From: Luteolibacter sp. LG18
Lineage (GTDB): Bacteria > Verrucomicrobiota > Verrucomicrobiia > Verrucomicrobiales > Akkermansiaceae
Length of the DNA stretch: 64,000 nt
Direction of reading: 5' to 3'
Assembly (NCBI RefSeq): GCF_036322585.1
Contig: NZ_AP024600.1
Span: 1,798,001 to 1,862,000, forward strand
Of this stretch, positions 53,251 to 62,941 are shown one piece after another. The number at the start of each line of letters is the position of its first letter. The stretch's first letter is position 1. The notes beneath the pieces are model-generated. The model was not told the origin of the DNA and made no database searches. It worked only from the letters and a program-made list of their open reading frames with translations. The translations under genes were made by a program, and so were the position numbers.

Positions 53251-55974
53251 ATGCGTTCTTTGCTTCTTGCCACCGCGTTGGTCCTCCCGGCCTTGGCCGG
53301 GCAGCCGCTCGAAATCCGTTTCAACAAGCCACCCGCCGCGAAAGGGGGAGGCGGCTCCGGTCCCGCCGGTTCCTTCGGCAGTGCGGACAAGTATCCGTCG
53401 TCGAACTGGGAGAGCCAGGCCCAGCCGGTCGGCAACGGCCGCATCGGCGCGATGGTCTTCGGCAATCCGCTGAAGGAGCGTATCCAGTTCAATGACATCA
53501 GCCTCTGGACCGGCACCGACAATCCGTCCGGCGGCTACGATCTGGTGAAATTCGGTGCCTACCAGGCTTTCGGAGACCTATTCCTGGAATCCGCTGGCTC
53601 GAGCGGGGACTCGGGGCCGTCCGACCCGGTCAGCCCCAGCGGCCAGGCCGCGTCCGGGGATCAGACCATCGACAAGGCGGGCGACGGCAAGGCCGACACC
53701 AAGTGGTGCCTGGAGCACCAGGACAAGGACATCGTCTGGCAGGTCGACCTCGGCACGCCGCAGTCCGTCCCCGGCTATTCGTTCACTTCGGCCGGCGATG
53801 TGCCCGCCCGCGACCCACGGACGTGGAAGCTGGAAGGCTCCGCCGATGGCAAGGCCTGGCGCACGCTCGATGAGCACAAGGACGAGGCCCCATACGCCCA
53901 GCGCGGCGAAACCAAGCACTACGGAGTGTCCTCGGACAAGAGCTTCAAGTTCCGCCACTACCGCTTCGTCTTCGCCCCGGCGAAGGACAACAACCATTTC
54001 CAGGTCGCCGAAATCGCGCTCGATGGCCAGCAGGCGAAGACCGCGGGCGGTCCGGCGATCACCGATTTCTCCCGCACCCTCGATCTGGCCACCGCCATCC
54101 ACACCACCACGTGGAAAATGGACGGCACGACGTTCACCCGCGAGGTGTTCGCCAGCCATGTCGACAACGTGATCGTGGTCCGCATCACCGCGGACAAGCC
54201 CGGCAAGGTCGCGGGCAGCCTCAGCCTGTCCGATTCCCACGGCGCGAAGCCCGCCGCCGCGGGTGCGGACGACGCTTTCGCGGGCAAGCTCTCGAACGAC
54301 CTGCGCTACGCCGCGCGCGTGAAGGTGCTCTGCGACGGCGGCAAGGTCACCTCCACTGCCGACAAGGTCTCGTGGTCCGGCAATGCCGCCACCCTGATCC
54401 TTGGGGCCGCCACCGATTACGCCCTCGATCCGAACAAGAACTTCCGCAACGGCCTGGATCCGGACGCTGTGATCCAGAAGCAGATCGCCGCCGCCGCCGC
54501 CAAACCCTACGCCGCCCTGCGCTCCGCCCACATCGCGGATTTCCAGAAGCTGATGGGCCGCGTGGACCTCGACCTCGGCGCGCCCCCGGCGGGCAAATCC
54601 ATCGACGAGCGCCTGGAGGACTACAAGAAGGGCGGGGCTGACCCGCACCTCGAGGCCCTGATGTTCCACTACGGCCGCTACCTCCTCATCTCCAGCTCGC
54701 GCGGTTTCCTGCCCGCGAACCTGCAGGGCCTCTGGAACGATAGCAACAAGCCCGCCTGGAACTCGGATTACCACATCAACATCAACATCCAGATGAACTA
54801 CTGGCTCGCGGAACCCGCGAACCTGTCCGACTGCGCGATGCCGTTGTTCGATTGGACCACCGCCATGATCCCGGGCAGCGTGGAGGCCACCAAGAAGGCC
54901 TTCGGCGCGGACACCCCCGGCTGGACGATGCGCACCTCGGTGAACATCTTCGGCGGCAATGGCTGGGACTGGAACACCCCCGGCTCCGCCTGGCTGGCCC
55001 AGCATTTCTGGGACCACTACGCTTTCACCGGCGACAAGGCGTTCTTGGAGAAGACGGCGTGGCCGGTGCTTCACGATGTCTCCGAATACTGGCTCGCCCA
55101 CCTCGTCGAGAAGGATGGCAAGCTCGTCGCGCCGAAGGGCTGGTCGCCCGAGCACGGCCCGCGCGAGGACGGCGTGGCGCACGACCAGCAGATCGTTTGG
55201 GACCTTTTCACCAACACCCTCGCCGCGTCGAAGGCGCTTGGGAAAAAGGACGCCTTCACCGACAAGGTGGCGGCCGCCCGCGACAAGCTGCTGGGGCCGA
55301 AGATCGGCTCCTGGGGCCAGCTCATGGAGTGGACCACCGAGCGCCCGAACGAGGAGAAGAGCGGCCACCGCCACACCTCGCACCTCTTCGCCGTCTACCC
55401 CGGCAAGCAGATCAGCACCAGCGGCACCCCGGACTTCGCGAAAGCCGCCGCCGTCTCGCTGGAAGCCCGCGGCACCTCCGGCGACTCCCGCCGTTCCTGG
55501 ACCTGGCCGTGGCGCACCGCGCTGTGGGCCCGCCTCGGCCGCCCGGACAAGGCCGGTGAAATGATCCGCGGCCTGTTGACCTACAACACGATGCCGAACC
55601 TGTTCACGACCCACCCGCCGTTCCAGATCGACGGCAACTTCGGCATCACCGCGGGTATTTGCGAGACGCTGCTGCAATCGCACGCCGATGAGCTTTCGAT
55701 CCTGCCCGCGCTTCCGCCGGGTTGGAAGGACGGCTCGGTGAAGGGCTTGCGCGGCCGCGGCGGCTTTGAAGTCGATGTCGCGTGGAAGGACGGCAAGCTC
55801 ACCGGCACCAAGATCCGCTCGGGGCTCGGCCAACCGGCCGTGGTGCGTTTGCCGGGGAATCCCTCCACCGTCACGGTGAAGGAAACCGGCGGCCGCAGCG
55901 CCCAGCTCACCGCGAAGAACGGAGTCTTCACCTTCCCGACCAAGGCGGGCACCGAATACAGCATCGGGCTCTGA
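53251..55974 (+). CDS. GH95 glycoside hydrolase with inserted F5/8C-like domain
   Basis: Secreted protein of 907 residues (signal [19 protein letters not shown]). GH95 enzymes are 1,2-alpha-L-fucosidases or alpha-L-galactosidases. Catalytic features are present: the Asn pair in [11 protein letters not shown], the Glu in [10 protein letters not shown] and the Asp near residue 794 in [12 protein letters not shown]. The N-terminal beta-sandwich ([16 protein letters not shown]) is interrupted at about 110-265 by a galactose-binding-like F5/8C unit ([41 protein letters not shown]). The other GH95-like protein in the window lacks the catalytic barrel that is intact here. Confidence 0.93.
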   Translation: MRSLLLATALVLPALAGQPLEIRFNKPPAAKGGGGSGPAGSFGSADKYPSSNWESQAQPVGNGRIGAMVFGNPLKERIQFNDISLWTGTDNPSGGYDLVKFGAYQAFGDLFLESAGSSGDSGPSDPVSPSGQAASGDQTIDKAGDGKADTKWCLEHQDKDIVWQVDLGTPQSVPGYSFTSAGDVPARDPRTWKLEGSADGKAWRTLDEHKDEAPYAQRGETKHYGVSSDKSFKFRHYRFVFAPAKDNNHFQVAEIALDGQQAKTAGGPAITDFSRTLDLATAIHTTTWKMDGTTFTREVFASHVDNVIVVRITADKPGKVAGSLSLSDSHGAKPAAAGADDAFAGKLSNDLRYAARVKVLCDGGKVTSTADKVSWSGNAATLILGAATDYALDPNKNFRNGLDPDAVIQKQIAAAAAKPYAALRSAHIADFQKLMGRVDLDLGAPPAGKSIDERLEDYKKGGADPHLEALMFHYGRYLLISSSRGFLPANLQGLWNDSNKPAWNSDYHININIQMNYWLAEPANLSDCAMPLFDWTTAMIPGSVEATKKAFGADTPGWTMRTSVNIFGGNGWDWNTPGSAWLAQHFWDHYAFTGDKAFLEKTAWPVLHDVSEYWLAHLVEKDGKLVAPKGWSPEHGPREDGVAHDQQIVWDLFTNTLAASKALGKKDAFTDKVAAARDKLLGPKIGSWGQLMEWTTERPNEEKSGHRHTSHLFAVYPGKQISTSGTPDFAKAAAVSLEARGTSGDSRRSWTWPWRTALWARLGRPDKAGEMIRGLLTYNTMPNLFTTHPPFQIDGNFGITAGICETLLQSHADELSILPALPPGWKDGSVKGLRGRGGFEVDVAWKDGKLTGTKIRSGLGQPAVVRLPGNPSTVTVKETGGRSAQLTAKNGVFTFPTKAGTEYSIGL

Positions 55975-55982
55975 TCCGTGGC

Positions 55983-55999
55983 GGCGCTTTCCAAGCGCC
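55983..55999 (+). repeat. Small hairpin after the GH95 gene
   Basis: GGCGCTT-TCC-AAGCGCC is a perfect 7-base-pair hairpin 8 bases past the stop. It may stabilise the mRNA end ahead of the main terminator. Confidence 0.5.
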
Positions 56000-56016
56000 A
56001 ACCCTCTGAAACCAAA

Positions 56017-56048
56017 AAAGGCAGAAGCCCGCGAGGGCTTCTGCCTTT
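56017..56048. terminator. Bidirectional terminator between GH95 and ald
   Basis: AAAGGCAGAAGCCC (56017-56030), GCGA, GGGCTTCTGCCTTT (56035-56048). The 14-base-pair stem with A and T edges serves both convergent genes. Confidence 0.92.
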
Positions 56049-56063
56049 GGTGTTTTCAAAGGG

Positions 56064-57173
56064 TCACAGCACCAGATCCTTGGGGCAGGTGTATTCGATC
56101 TCGTGCGCCAGCGCCACCGGCTCGCAGGCCAGCTTGCCACCGGCGGTGTTGATGCCCTTGAGCAGGTCCGGGCGGATGCGGCAGGCTTCCTTGAGGCCCT
56201 TGTCGGCGATGAGCTGCGTCCACGGGTGGGTCACGTTGTTCAGCGCCTGGGTGGCGGTGCGGGAGTAGGCCCCCGGCATGTTCGCCACGCAGTAGTGGAG
56301 CACGCCTTCCTCCTCGTAGGTCGGATCGTCGTGGGTGGTCGGGCGGGTCGTTTCCGAGCAGCCGCCCTGGTCCACCGCGATGTCCACGAACACGCTGCCC
56401 TTCGGCATCATGCGCAGCATCTCGCGGGTGATCAGCTTCGGGGCCTTCGCGCCGGGGACCAGCACCGCGCCGATCACGAGGTCCACCCGCGGCAGCAGCT
56501 CGGTGAGGTTCGCCTCGTTCGAGTAAACCGTGTGTGCGCCGTCCATGGTGATGTCCAGGAACCGCATGCGCTCGAAATCGACTTCGAGGATCGTCACGTC
56601 CGCGCCGATGCCGGTGGCCACGCGTGCCGCGTTCACGCCCGCGGTGCCGCCGCCGAGCACCACCACGCGGCCCGGAGCCACGCCCGGCACCCCGCCGAGC
56701 AGCGTGCCGCGGCCGCCGCGGTGCTTCGCCAGGTGGTAGGAGCCCACGATCGCGGACATGCGCCCGGCGATCTCGCTCATCGGCTCCAGCAGCGGCAGTC
56801 GACGGTTCACCTCGATGGTTTCGTAGGCGATCGCCGTGCAGCCGGTGGCCAGCAGGCCCTCCGTCAGCGGCTTGCTCGCCGCGAGGTGGAGGTAGGTGAA
56901 AAGGAGGTGGTGCGGCTTGAGCATCGCGATCTCGGAGGCCTGCGGCTCCTTCACCTTCACGATCATCTCCGCCTGCGCGAAGACGTCGGCCGCGGTGTCC
57001 ACCAGCGTGGCGCCCACGGCCTCATACTGGGTGTCGTGGTAGCTGGCGCCTTCGCCCGCTCCGCGTTGCACGATCACCTTGTGACCGCGTTTGACGAGTT
57101 CCGCGACCGATCCGGGGATCATGCTGACGCGGTTTTCCTGCGCTTTGATTTCCTTGGGTACACCGATGACCAT
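56064..57173 (-). CDS. ald: Alanine dehydrogenase
   Basis: Protein of 369 residues that interconverts L-alanine and pyruvate with ammonia and NAD. Lys75 (VKVKEPQ) and His96 (YLHLA) match the known catalytic positions of bacterial Ald; the NAD site is [13 protein letters not shown], and VDIAVDQGG holds the active-site Asp. Length is normal. It stands alone between glycosidase genes and could recycle the alanine made by PhnW, but that link is only metabolic inference. Confidence 0.95.
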   Translation of the reverse strand: MVIGVPKEIKAQENRVSMIPGSVAELVKRGHKVIVQRGAGEGASYHDTQYEAVGATLVDTAADVFAQAEMIVKVKEPQASEIAMLKPHHLLFTYLHLAASKPLTEGLLATGCTAIAYETIEVNRRLPLLEPMSEIAGRMSAIVGSYHLAKHRGGRGTLLGGVPGVAPGRVVVLGGGTAGVNAARVATGIGADVTILEVDFERMRFLDITMDGAHTVYSNEANLTELLPRVDLVIGAVLVPGAKAPKLITREMLRMMPKGSVFVDIAVDQGGCSETTRPTTHDDPTYEEEGVLHYCVANMPGAYSRTATQALNNVTHPWTQLIADKGLKEACRIRPDLLKGINTAGGKLACEPVALAHEIEYTCPKDLVL

Positions 57174-57324
57174 GGGCGCGAACTATTCGACCAGTTCGGC
57201 GGTGGCCAGAGGATTCGCCCGTCTTGGTAAAAAGTGGGAGTATCTTTCGCAATTTTGACAACAGGCATGAGAATCCATCGCGATTGAAAGAATCGGGGAT
57301 GAATGGGATTAATTGCCTGCGATT

Positions 57325-59919
57325 ATGGTTTTTCGTGCGTTTGTCTGTCTTTTGTTGGTTTCCGGGTTGCGTGCCGCCACTCCGGCGGAAACGGCCGCGA
57401 CGGCGCTGGTGCAGCGGGTGGTACCCGGCCACGCCGCCGCGTTCACCGTTCAGGAGATTCCGGCGGCGGAGGGCAAGGACGTCTTCGAGATCGAGGACAG
57501 CCCCGGCGGCAAGATCGTGCTGCGCGGGAACAACGGCGTTTCGATCGCCTCCGCGCTCGGCCACTACCTGAAGACCCGCGCGCGGTGCCACCTTTCGTTC
57601 TGCGGTGACCAGATGAACCTTCCCGCCACCTTGCCGCAGGTCGGCGCGAAGGAGCGGGTGGTGAATGCCTACCAGCACCGCGTGTTCTTCAACTGGTGCA
57701 CCCTCAGCTACACCGGCGCGTGGTGGGATTGGAATGACTGGCAGCGCGTCCTCGATTTCCTCGCCCTCAATGGCATCAACCGTCCGCTCGATGTCACCGG
57801 GCTGGAGTGCGTGTGGTATGATACGCTGTTGAAACACGGCTTCAGCGACGAGGAGGCGCGCCAGTTCCTCGTCGGCCCGGCGTTCTTCGCGTGGCAGTGG
57901 ATGACGAACATCCAGAGCCACTGCGGCCCGCTGCCGAAGTCGTGGCTCGACCAGCGCCGCGAGCTTTCCCGTCACATCGGCGAGCGCGAGCGCGAGCTCG
58001 GCATGGAGCCGATCTACCAGGGATTCTCCGGCTTCGTCCCGCGGGAGCTGAAGCAGAAGTTCCCGGACGCGGCGGTGGCGAACCAGCCTTCCTGGTGCTC
58101 TTTTCCCGGCAGCGCCCAGCTCGATCCGCTCGATCCCCTGTTCGGGAAGATCGCGGCCACGTGGTACGAGGAGCTTCGTAAGTTCTACGGCCCGCTCCAT
58201 TACATCGCGGCCGATCCCTTCCACGAAAGCTCGCCGCCGAAGCCGGGTGACGACTACCTGGCCAATGTCGGCAAGGCCATCTTCGCGAACATGGAGAAGG
58301 CCGCCGACAAGCCGGTGTGGGTGATGCAGTCCTGGTCGATCCGCAAGCCGATTGCCACCGCCGTGCCCGCGGAGAGCCTGCTCGTGCTCGATCTCAACGG
58401 CTCGCGGGCGAACTCGACGGAGAAATTCTGGGGCCGCCCCTTCGTCACCGGCCTGCTCCACAACTTCGGTGGCCGCATCAACCTGCACGGCGACCTGCGC
58501 TCGCTCGCGGCGAACCCGTTCCACAAGGCCCAGGAAAGCGCGCCGAACGCCACCGGGATGGGCTTGTTCATGGAAGCCATCGTCCAGAATCCGGTGATCT
58601 ACGATCTGGCCTTCGACAGCGTCTGGCGGAACGGGCCGGTGGACGTGGATGTCTGGCTGAAGGACTACGCGCGCCGCCGCTATGGCGCGGAATCCGCCGC
58701 CGCGGCGGAGGCCTGGAGCATCCTGTTGGCCGGACCGTACAAGCCCGGCACCATGGGCACGGAAAACTCGTCGATGCCCGCCGCGCGCCCGGCGCTCGAT
58801 CCGAAAAAGTCGGGCCCCAATGCCGGGTTCTCGATCCCCTACGCGAACACCGACCTGCTCCGCGCCTGGGAGCTGCTGCTCCGGGACGCGCCCGCGCTTT
58901 CGAAGTCCGATGCCTGGCGCTTCGATGTCGCCGATGTCGGCCGTCAGGTCCTCTCGAATCTCTGCCAGCCGTTGCAGCGCGAGATTGCCGAGGCCTTCCG
59001 GAACAAGGACGCCGCCCGTTTTGACGCGCTCACCAAGGAATTCGACGGCGTGCTTGCCGACATCGACCGCCTGCTCGCGACCCGCGGCGAATACTCGCTC
59101 GGCAAGTGGATCGCGGATGCACGGCGCTTTGGAAAGACCGATGAAGAACGCGCCCTCTACGAGCGGAACGCGGTGATGCTGGTCACGTGGTGGGGACCGG
59201 AGAAGGGTGGCAATGATCCATCCATTTTCGACTACGCCTGGCGCGAATGGTCCGGCCTGGTCGGCGGCTACTACCGGATGCGTTGGAACGATTTCCACCA
59301 GCATCTCGCCGGCATCCTGAAATCCGGTGGCGCCTGGAGCGAGGAGGGTCTCAAACAGGCCTACGGCCGCCCGTCGCTCCGGGCCAACGATTACTTCAAC
59401 GCCTTGGCCGACAAGGAGTGGTCATGGATCACCGCCGCTCACCAGCTCCCCGCCAAACCCTCCGGCGATGCCGCAGCCATCGCCGCCGAGCTGCTGGCGA
59501 AATACCGGCCCGTCATCGAACGCCAGAAAGCCGCCGCTGTCGCCCCGACCACCAACGCGCTTCCGCAAGGTGCCGTGCAGGTCGGTTCATGGAAGGCCGA
59601 TCAATACCGGACCGAGTGGCAGAAGATCCGCATCGACATCACCAAGCGCCTCGATGCCGGTGGGCCATGGACCTTCGGCGCGCTCTATCAGGGTGGCGGC
59701 AGCCGCCTCCATGTCCGCAATGTCACCTTGGTGTTCGGCAGCGAATCCGTCGCCAAGGATCTCCACGAAGGCCGCACTGGAAACGAGCATGTCGCCAACA
59801 CCTGGAAGCTCGATGTGCCCGAGATCCCGCTGAACACGCCGATGGTCCTGGAGGCCGAGATCCGCACCGATGGCGGCACCAACTCGAGCGGCCTCTATTA
59901 CCTGAAGCAGGGGAAGTGA
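57325..59919 (+). CDS. GH89 alpha-N-acetylglucosaminidase
   Basis: Secreted protein of 864 residues (signal MVFRAFVCLLLVSGLRAATP). GH89 removes terminal alpha-linked GlcNAc, as in heparan sulfate or gastric-type mucin glycans. Family phrases: NGVSIASALGHYLK, RVFFNWCTLSYTGAWWDWNDWQ, YIAADPFHESSPP near one catalytic Glu, HNFGGRINLHGDL, and WREWSGLVGGYY. The C-terminal 100 residues are an extra beta-sandwich-like region. It is followed by hairpins and a convergent sulfatase. Confidence 0.93.
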   Translation: MVFRAFVCLLLVSGLRAATPAETAATALVQRVVPGHAAAFTVQEIPAAEGKDVFEIEDSPGGKIVLRGNNGVSIASALGHYLKTRARCHLSFCGDQMNLPATLPQVGAKERVVNAYQHRVFFNWCTLSYTGAWWDWNDWQRVLDFLALNGINRPLDVTGLECVWYDTLLKHGFSDEEARQFLVGPAFFAWQWMTNIQSHCGPLPKSWLDQRRELSRHIGERERELGMEPIYQGFSGFVPRELKQKFPDAAVANQPSWCSFPGSAQLDPLDPLFGKIAATWYEELRKFYGPLHYIAADPFHESSPPKPGDDYLANVGKAIFANMEKAADKPVWVMQSWSIRKPIATAVPAESLLVLDLNGSRANSTEKFWGRPFVTGLLHNFGGRINLHGDLRSLAANPFHKAQESAPNATGMGLFMEAIVQNPVIYDLAFDSVWRNGPVDVDVWLKDYARRRYGAESAAAAEAWSILLAGPYKPGTMGTENSSMPAARPALDPKKSGPNAGFSIPYANTDLLRAWELLLRDAPALSKSDAWRFDVADVGRQVLSNLCQPLQREIAEAFRNKDAARFDALTKEFDGVLADIDRLLATRGEYSLGKWIADARRFGKTDEERALYERNAVMLVTWWGPEKGGNDPSIFDYAWREWSGLVGGYYRMRWNDFHQHLAGILKSGGAWSEEGLKQAYGRPSLRANDYFNALADKEWSWITAAHQLPAKPSGDAAAIAAELLAKYRPVIERQKAAAVAPTTNALPQGAVQVGSWKADQYRTEWQKIRIDITKRLDAGGPWTFGALYQGGGSRLHVRNVTLVFGSESVAKDLHEGRTGNEHVANTWKLDVPEIPLNTPMVLEAEIRTDGGTNSSGLYYLKQGK

Positions 59920-59970
59920 CCGCGGGTGGAAACCGGAGCCGGGTTTCCCATGTCGGTCCTTGCCAAGGAG

Positions 59971-60097
59971 TGGCTCCTTTCGAGGAGCCATGTGGGAAGA
60001 GTGATCCAGTCGCTTTGTGATAACCGGAACCTCGCGACGATTCGAGCGACGGCGAACGATGGCCGTCGCTCGAAGCATGGCGGATCGAAATCCGCCA
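59971..60097. repeat. Three consecutive hairpins between convergent GH89 and sulfatase genes
   Basis: TGGCTCCT-TTCG-AGGAGCCA (59971-59990) has a UUCG-type loop on the plus strand. TTCGAGCGACGGC (60041-60053) pairs with GCCGTCGCTCGAA (60062-60074). TGGCGGAT-CGAA-ATCCGCCA (60078-60097) has a UUCG loop on the minus strand. They probably act as transcript ends for both genes, although T-runs are lacking; the sequences also look like dispersed-repeat units. Confidence 0.7.
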
Positions 60098-60108
60098 CTC
60101 CTTGAAGT

Positions 60109-61608
60109 TCACTCGTCGTCGGGTGCCGGAGCCGCCTTGCCGTTGGCCTTGGCCTTCGGGTCGGGCTTTGGCAGCGGGCCCCAGAAGGAACCTTCCTTGT
60201 CCGCGGCGGCCACATAGTCGGCCAGCAGCTTCTTGAGCTCCGCCACTTCCTTCGGCTGTTCGGCGGCGCGGTCGAAGCGCTCGCCGGGATCCTGCTCGAC
60301 GTTGAAGAGCAGCGGCTTCTCCGGCGTGGGCTTGAAGCCGTAATTGTTGTTGGTCTGCGACGAGATCTTCACGTGGAGTTTCCACGGACCCTTGCGGATC
60401 GCGCCGATCGAGTTGTCGCCGAAGCCGGAGAAGGCGAAGGTGAAGCCGGGCACCGTGCCCGGGAACTTGTCGGCGTTGAAATACGGCCGCACGTCGCGGC
60501 CATCGATCGTGCGGCCGGTCGGCAGCGGCTCGCCAGCGAGCGCGAACACCGTCGGCAGCACGTCCATCGCGCTGGCCGGGGCCTGCACCACCGTGCCGGG
60601 GCGGATCGTGCCCGGCCACCAGAAGACGCCCGGCACGCGCTGGCCGCCTTCCCAGGTCGAGCCCTTGCCGTCGCGGAAGGGCAGGGCGGAACCGATCAAG
60701 GTACGGGCCTCGCCGTATTTCGGATCCTTCGCGGTGTCCTGGTACTTGATCCACGGGCCGTTGTCCGAGGCGAAGATCACCAGCGTGTTCTGGGCCACCC
60801 CGGCCTGCTCCAGTGCCGCGCGCAGGCGGCCGAGGTTGCTGTCGATCTCCTCGATGCAGTCGCCGTAGAGGCCGCGCAGCGAGGTGCCTTGGAATTCCTT
60901 CGAGGCGTGCACCGGCAGGTGCGGGTAGTTCGGCGTGAAGTAGATGAAGAACGGCGCGTCCTTCTTCGCCTTGATGAAGTCGATGGCCGCGTCGGTGTAG
61001 CGCTTGGTCAGGCTCTCCAGCACCGGTACCTTGTCGAGCACATCGGTTTCCAGGGTCTCGTAGCCCTGCACCGGCGAGTTCCCCTGCGGGTTGCTGCGGA
61101 TCAGGTTGGTGCCCTTGGCGTAGTCGTGGGAAACGTTGGTGCCCAGCCATTGGTCGAAACCATGCGCCAGCGGCAGCGCGTCCGCGGTCATCTGGTTGGC
61201 CGGGTTCGGCGTGCCGAGGTGCCACTTGCCGAACATGCCGGTGACGTAGCCCTGGTGCTTCAGGCCCTCCGCGATCGTCACCTCGCTGGGGTGCATGTAG
61301 CGCTGGGATTCCGGTCCCAGCACCCACGAGCCGAAGCCGGAGCGCACCGGGTTGCGGCCGGTGAGCATCGAGTAGCGGGACGCCGTGCAGGCCGAGGAGC
61401 CGCAGTAGAACTGAGGGAAATTCAAGCCCTCGCTGACCATCCGCGACAGGTTCGGGGTGTTGATGGTCGGATTCCCGGTGTGGGAGAAATCGCCATACCC
61501 GGCGTCATCCAGCAGGATCACGATGACGTTCGGCTTCTCAAGGGCCGGGCGGGCGGTGGCGATGGCGGGCACCAGCAGGGCCAGCGCGGCGAAGAGGGAT
61601 CGGATCAT
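60109..61608 (-). CDS. S1 family sulfatase (formylglycine motif CTASR)
   Basis: Secreted protein of 499 residues (signal ending about residue 20). The metal site begins VIVILLDDAGYGDF. The formylglycine motif is Cys74 in SACTASRYSMLTGRNP; Ala replaces the more usual Pro. FGKWHLG and FASDNGPW are also typical. It cleaves sulfate esters, most likely from sugars. It lies 3' of the XylR-type regulator gene on the same strand and may be under its control. The C-terminus is Lys/Ala-rich. Confidence 0.92.
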   Translation of the reverse strand: MIRSLFAALALLVPAIATARPALEKPNVIVILLDDAGYGDFSHTGNPTINTPNLSRMVSEGLNFPQFYCGSSACTASRYSMLTGRNPVRSGFGSWVLGPESQRYMHPSEVTIAEGLKHQGYVTGMFGKWHLGTPNPANQMTADALPLAHGFDQWLGTNVSHDYAKGTNLIRSNPQGNSPVQGYETLETDVLDKVPVLESLTKRYTDAAIDFIKAKKDAPFFIYFTPNYPHLPVHASKEFQGTSLRGLYGDCIEEIDSNLGRLRAALEQAGVAQNTLVIFASDNGPWIKYQDTAKDPKYGEARTLIGSALPFRDGKGSTWEGGQRVPGVFWWPGTIRPGTVVQAPASAMDVLPTVFALAGEPLPTGRTIDGRDVRPYFNADKFPGTVPGFTFAFSGFGDNSIGAIRKGPWKLHVKISSQTNNNYGFKPTPEKPLLFNVEQDPGERFDRAAEQPKEVAELKKLLADYVAAADKEGSFWGPLPKPDPKAKANGKAAPAPDDE

Positions 61609-61671
61609 GGCGGGGAGTCGGGCCGTGGTGGCTGCGACGTTACGTTCCCCGCCCGGGTTGTCGAGCAGCAG

Positions 61672-62832
61672 TCAGCGTGCAAAATTTCTGCGGAAATCCG
61701 TTGGGCTGACCCCGGTGTTCCGGCGGAAGAAATTGAAGAAGTTGGAAGGGGAGGGGAACCCGCATTTCCTCCCGATCTCCGCCACCGGCACCTCGGTTTC
61801 CACCAGCAGCCGCTTGGCCTCCTCGCAGCGCCGCCGACGGATCTCCGCCGCGGGATCGATGCCGAAGCGGCTCTCGAACCGCTTCACCAGTGTCTTCGTG
61901 GAAACCCCGGCCGCGGCGGCCAGCTCCTGCACCGTGACGCCTCCCAAGGCCTGACGTTCGAACAAGCGCCACGCCCGGTCGAGCGCCGGATCGGATTCCA
62001 CTGTTCGCGTGCTGCCGCGCACCAGCAGGTCGGTGCAGGGCAGCAGCCACAGGCCTCCCGGCGGCAGGGTTCCGGCCATCCGGCCCGCAATCACCCCGGC
62101 AGCCTGCCGCCCGATTTCCTCGCCCGGCGGCACCACGGTGGTGAGCGCGGGTTGGCCGGTGCGTCCGATCAGGCGGTTGCCCTGTCCTACCACCGCCAGA
62201 TCCGCGGGCACCCGCAGGCCGTTTGCCGCCGCGATTTCCAGGACCCGCACCGCCGCCGGATCATCCTCGCATAGCACCCCGCAGGGTTTCGGGAGGGCGC
62301 GGAGAAGCGCCGCCACCTCGTGCTCATCGGCCGCCGGTGCGGTGCCCGGCCACGCGTGGGCCTGTAGCTCGTGGCCATGGCAGGCGATGCCCGCCTCATG
62401 GGTGATCGCCCGCAGTTCCTTCAACCGGTGATGGCGGGCGGAACCTTTGGCAATCCGGCGCTCGAGGTAGGCGATGTGGTTCAACCCGAGCTCGCGGAAA
62501 TGAGCCACTACCAGCCGCGCCAGCGACGGCCAGTCCGTGGCCACCCGCGAGATGCCCGGGGAGGGCGGCGGATCGTCCATGCAGTTCACCACCGGCAGCC
62601 CGCGCTCGTCCAAATCCTTCAGCCAACTGGTATGCCCGGCGGTCCAGGTGATCACGGCGTCCACGCCGGTGAGCACTTCCGGCCGGGTGGCCGCCTGATC
62701 GAGATCGCACTCCACCAGCCGCCAGCCGCCATGCCGGTCCACATGCGCCATCACGCCCTCCCGGATACGCCGCGCCTGCCCGTAGAACAACGGCAGCGCG
62801 AGCATCACGGTGGGAATCCTGGCGGCAGCCAT
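61672..62832 (-). CDS. XylR-type AraC family transcriptional regulator
   Basis: Protein of 386 residues. A LacI-like sensor domain (about 5-270; VDAVITWTAGHTSWL, VVNCMDDPPPSPG, PADLAVVGQGN) is joined to a C-terminal AraC domain (about 285-386; VQELAAAAGVSTKTLVKRF, VAEIGRKCGFPSPSNFFNFFRR). It is divergent from one sulfatase gene and upstream of another, so it probably responds to a sugar released from a sulfated glycan. Confidence 0.9.
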   Translation of the reverse strand: MAAARIPTVMLALPLFYGQARRIREGVMAHVDRHGGWRLVECDLDQAATRPEVLTGVDAVITWTAGHTSWLKDLDERGLPVVNCMDDPPPSPGISRVATDWPSLARLVVAHFRELGLNHIAYLERRIAKGSARHHRLKELRAITHEAGIACHGHELQAHAWPGTAPAADEHEVAALLRALPKPCGVLCEDDPAAVRVLEIAAANGLRVPADLAVVGQGNRLIGRTGQPALTTVVPPGEEIGRQAAGVIAGRMAGTLPPGGLWLLPCTDLLVRGSTRTVESDPALDRAWRLFERQALGGVTVQELAAAAGVSTKTLVKRFESRFGIDPAAEIRRRRCEEAKRLLVETEVPVAEIGRKCGFPSPSNFFNFFRRNTGVSPTDFRRNFAR

Positions 62833-62875
62833 GCCGGTGCACTTTCCCGGAAGTTCCCAAAAAGTGAAGTCGTTT

Positions 62876-62892
62876 CCATGAAATGATCATGG
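62876..62892. promoter_or_regulatory. Inverted repeat in the regulator/sulfatase control region
   Basis: CCATG (62876-62880) and CATGG (62888-62892) are inverted with AAATGAT between them, inside the 109-base gap between the divergent XylR-type regulator and sulfatase. A candidate operator. Confidence 0.35.
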
Positions 62893-62941
62893 CCCGTTCC
62901 CTCCGCGGGGTGTTGGATCGTGGCTCATCATCCTTTTGTTC

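Noticed and set aside
57255-57260. TTGACA box before the GH89 gene
   Set aside because: No acceptable -10 sequence occurs 16-19 bases downstream, so a promoter call is not supported.
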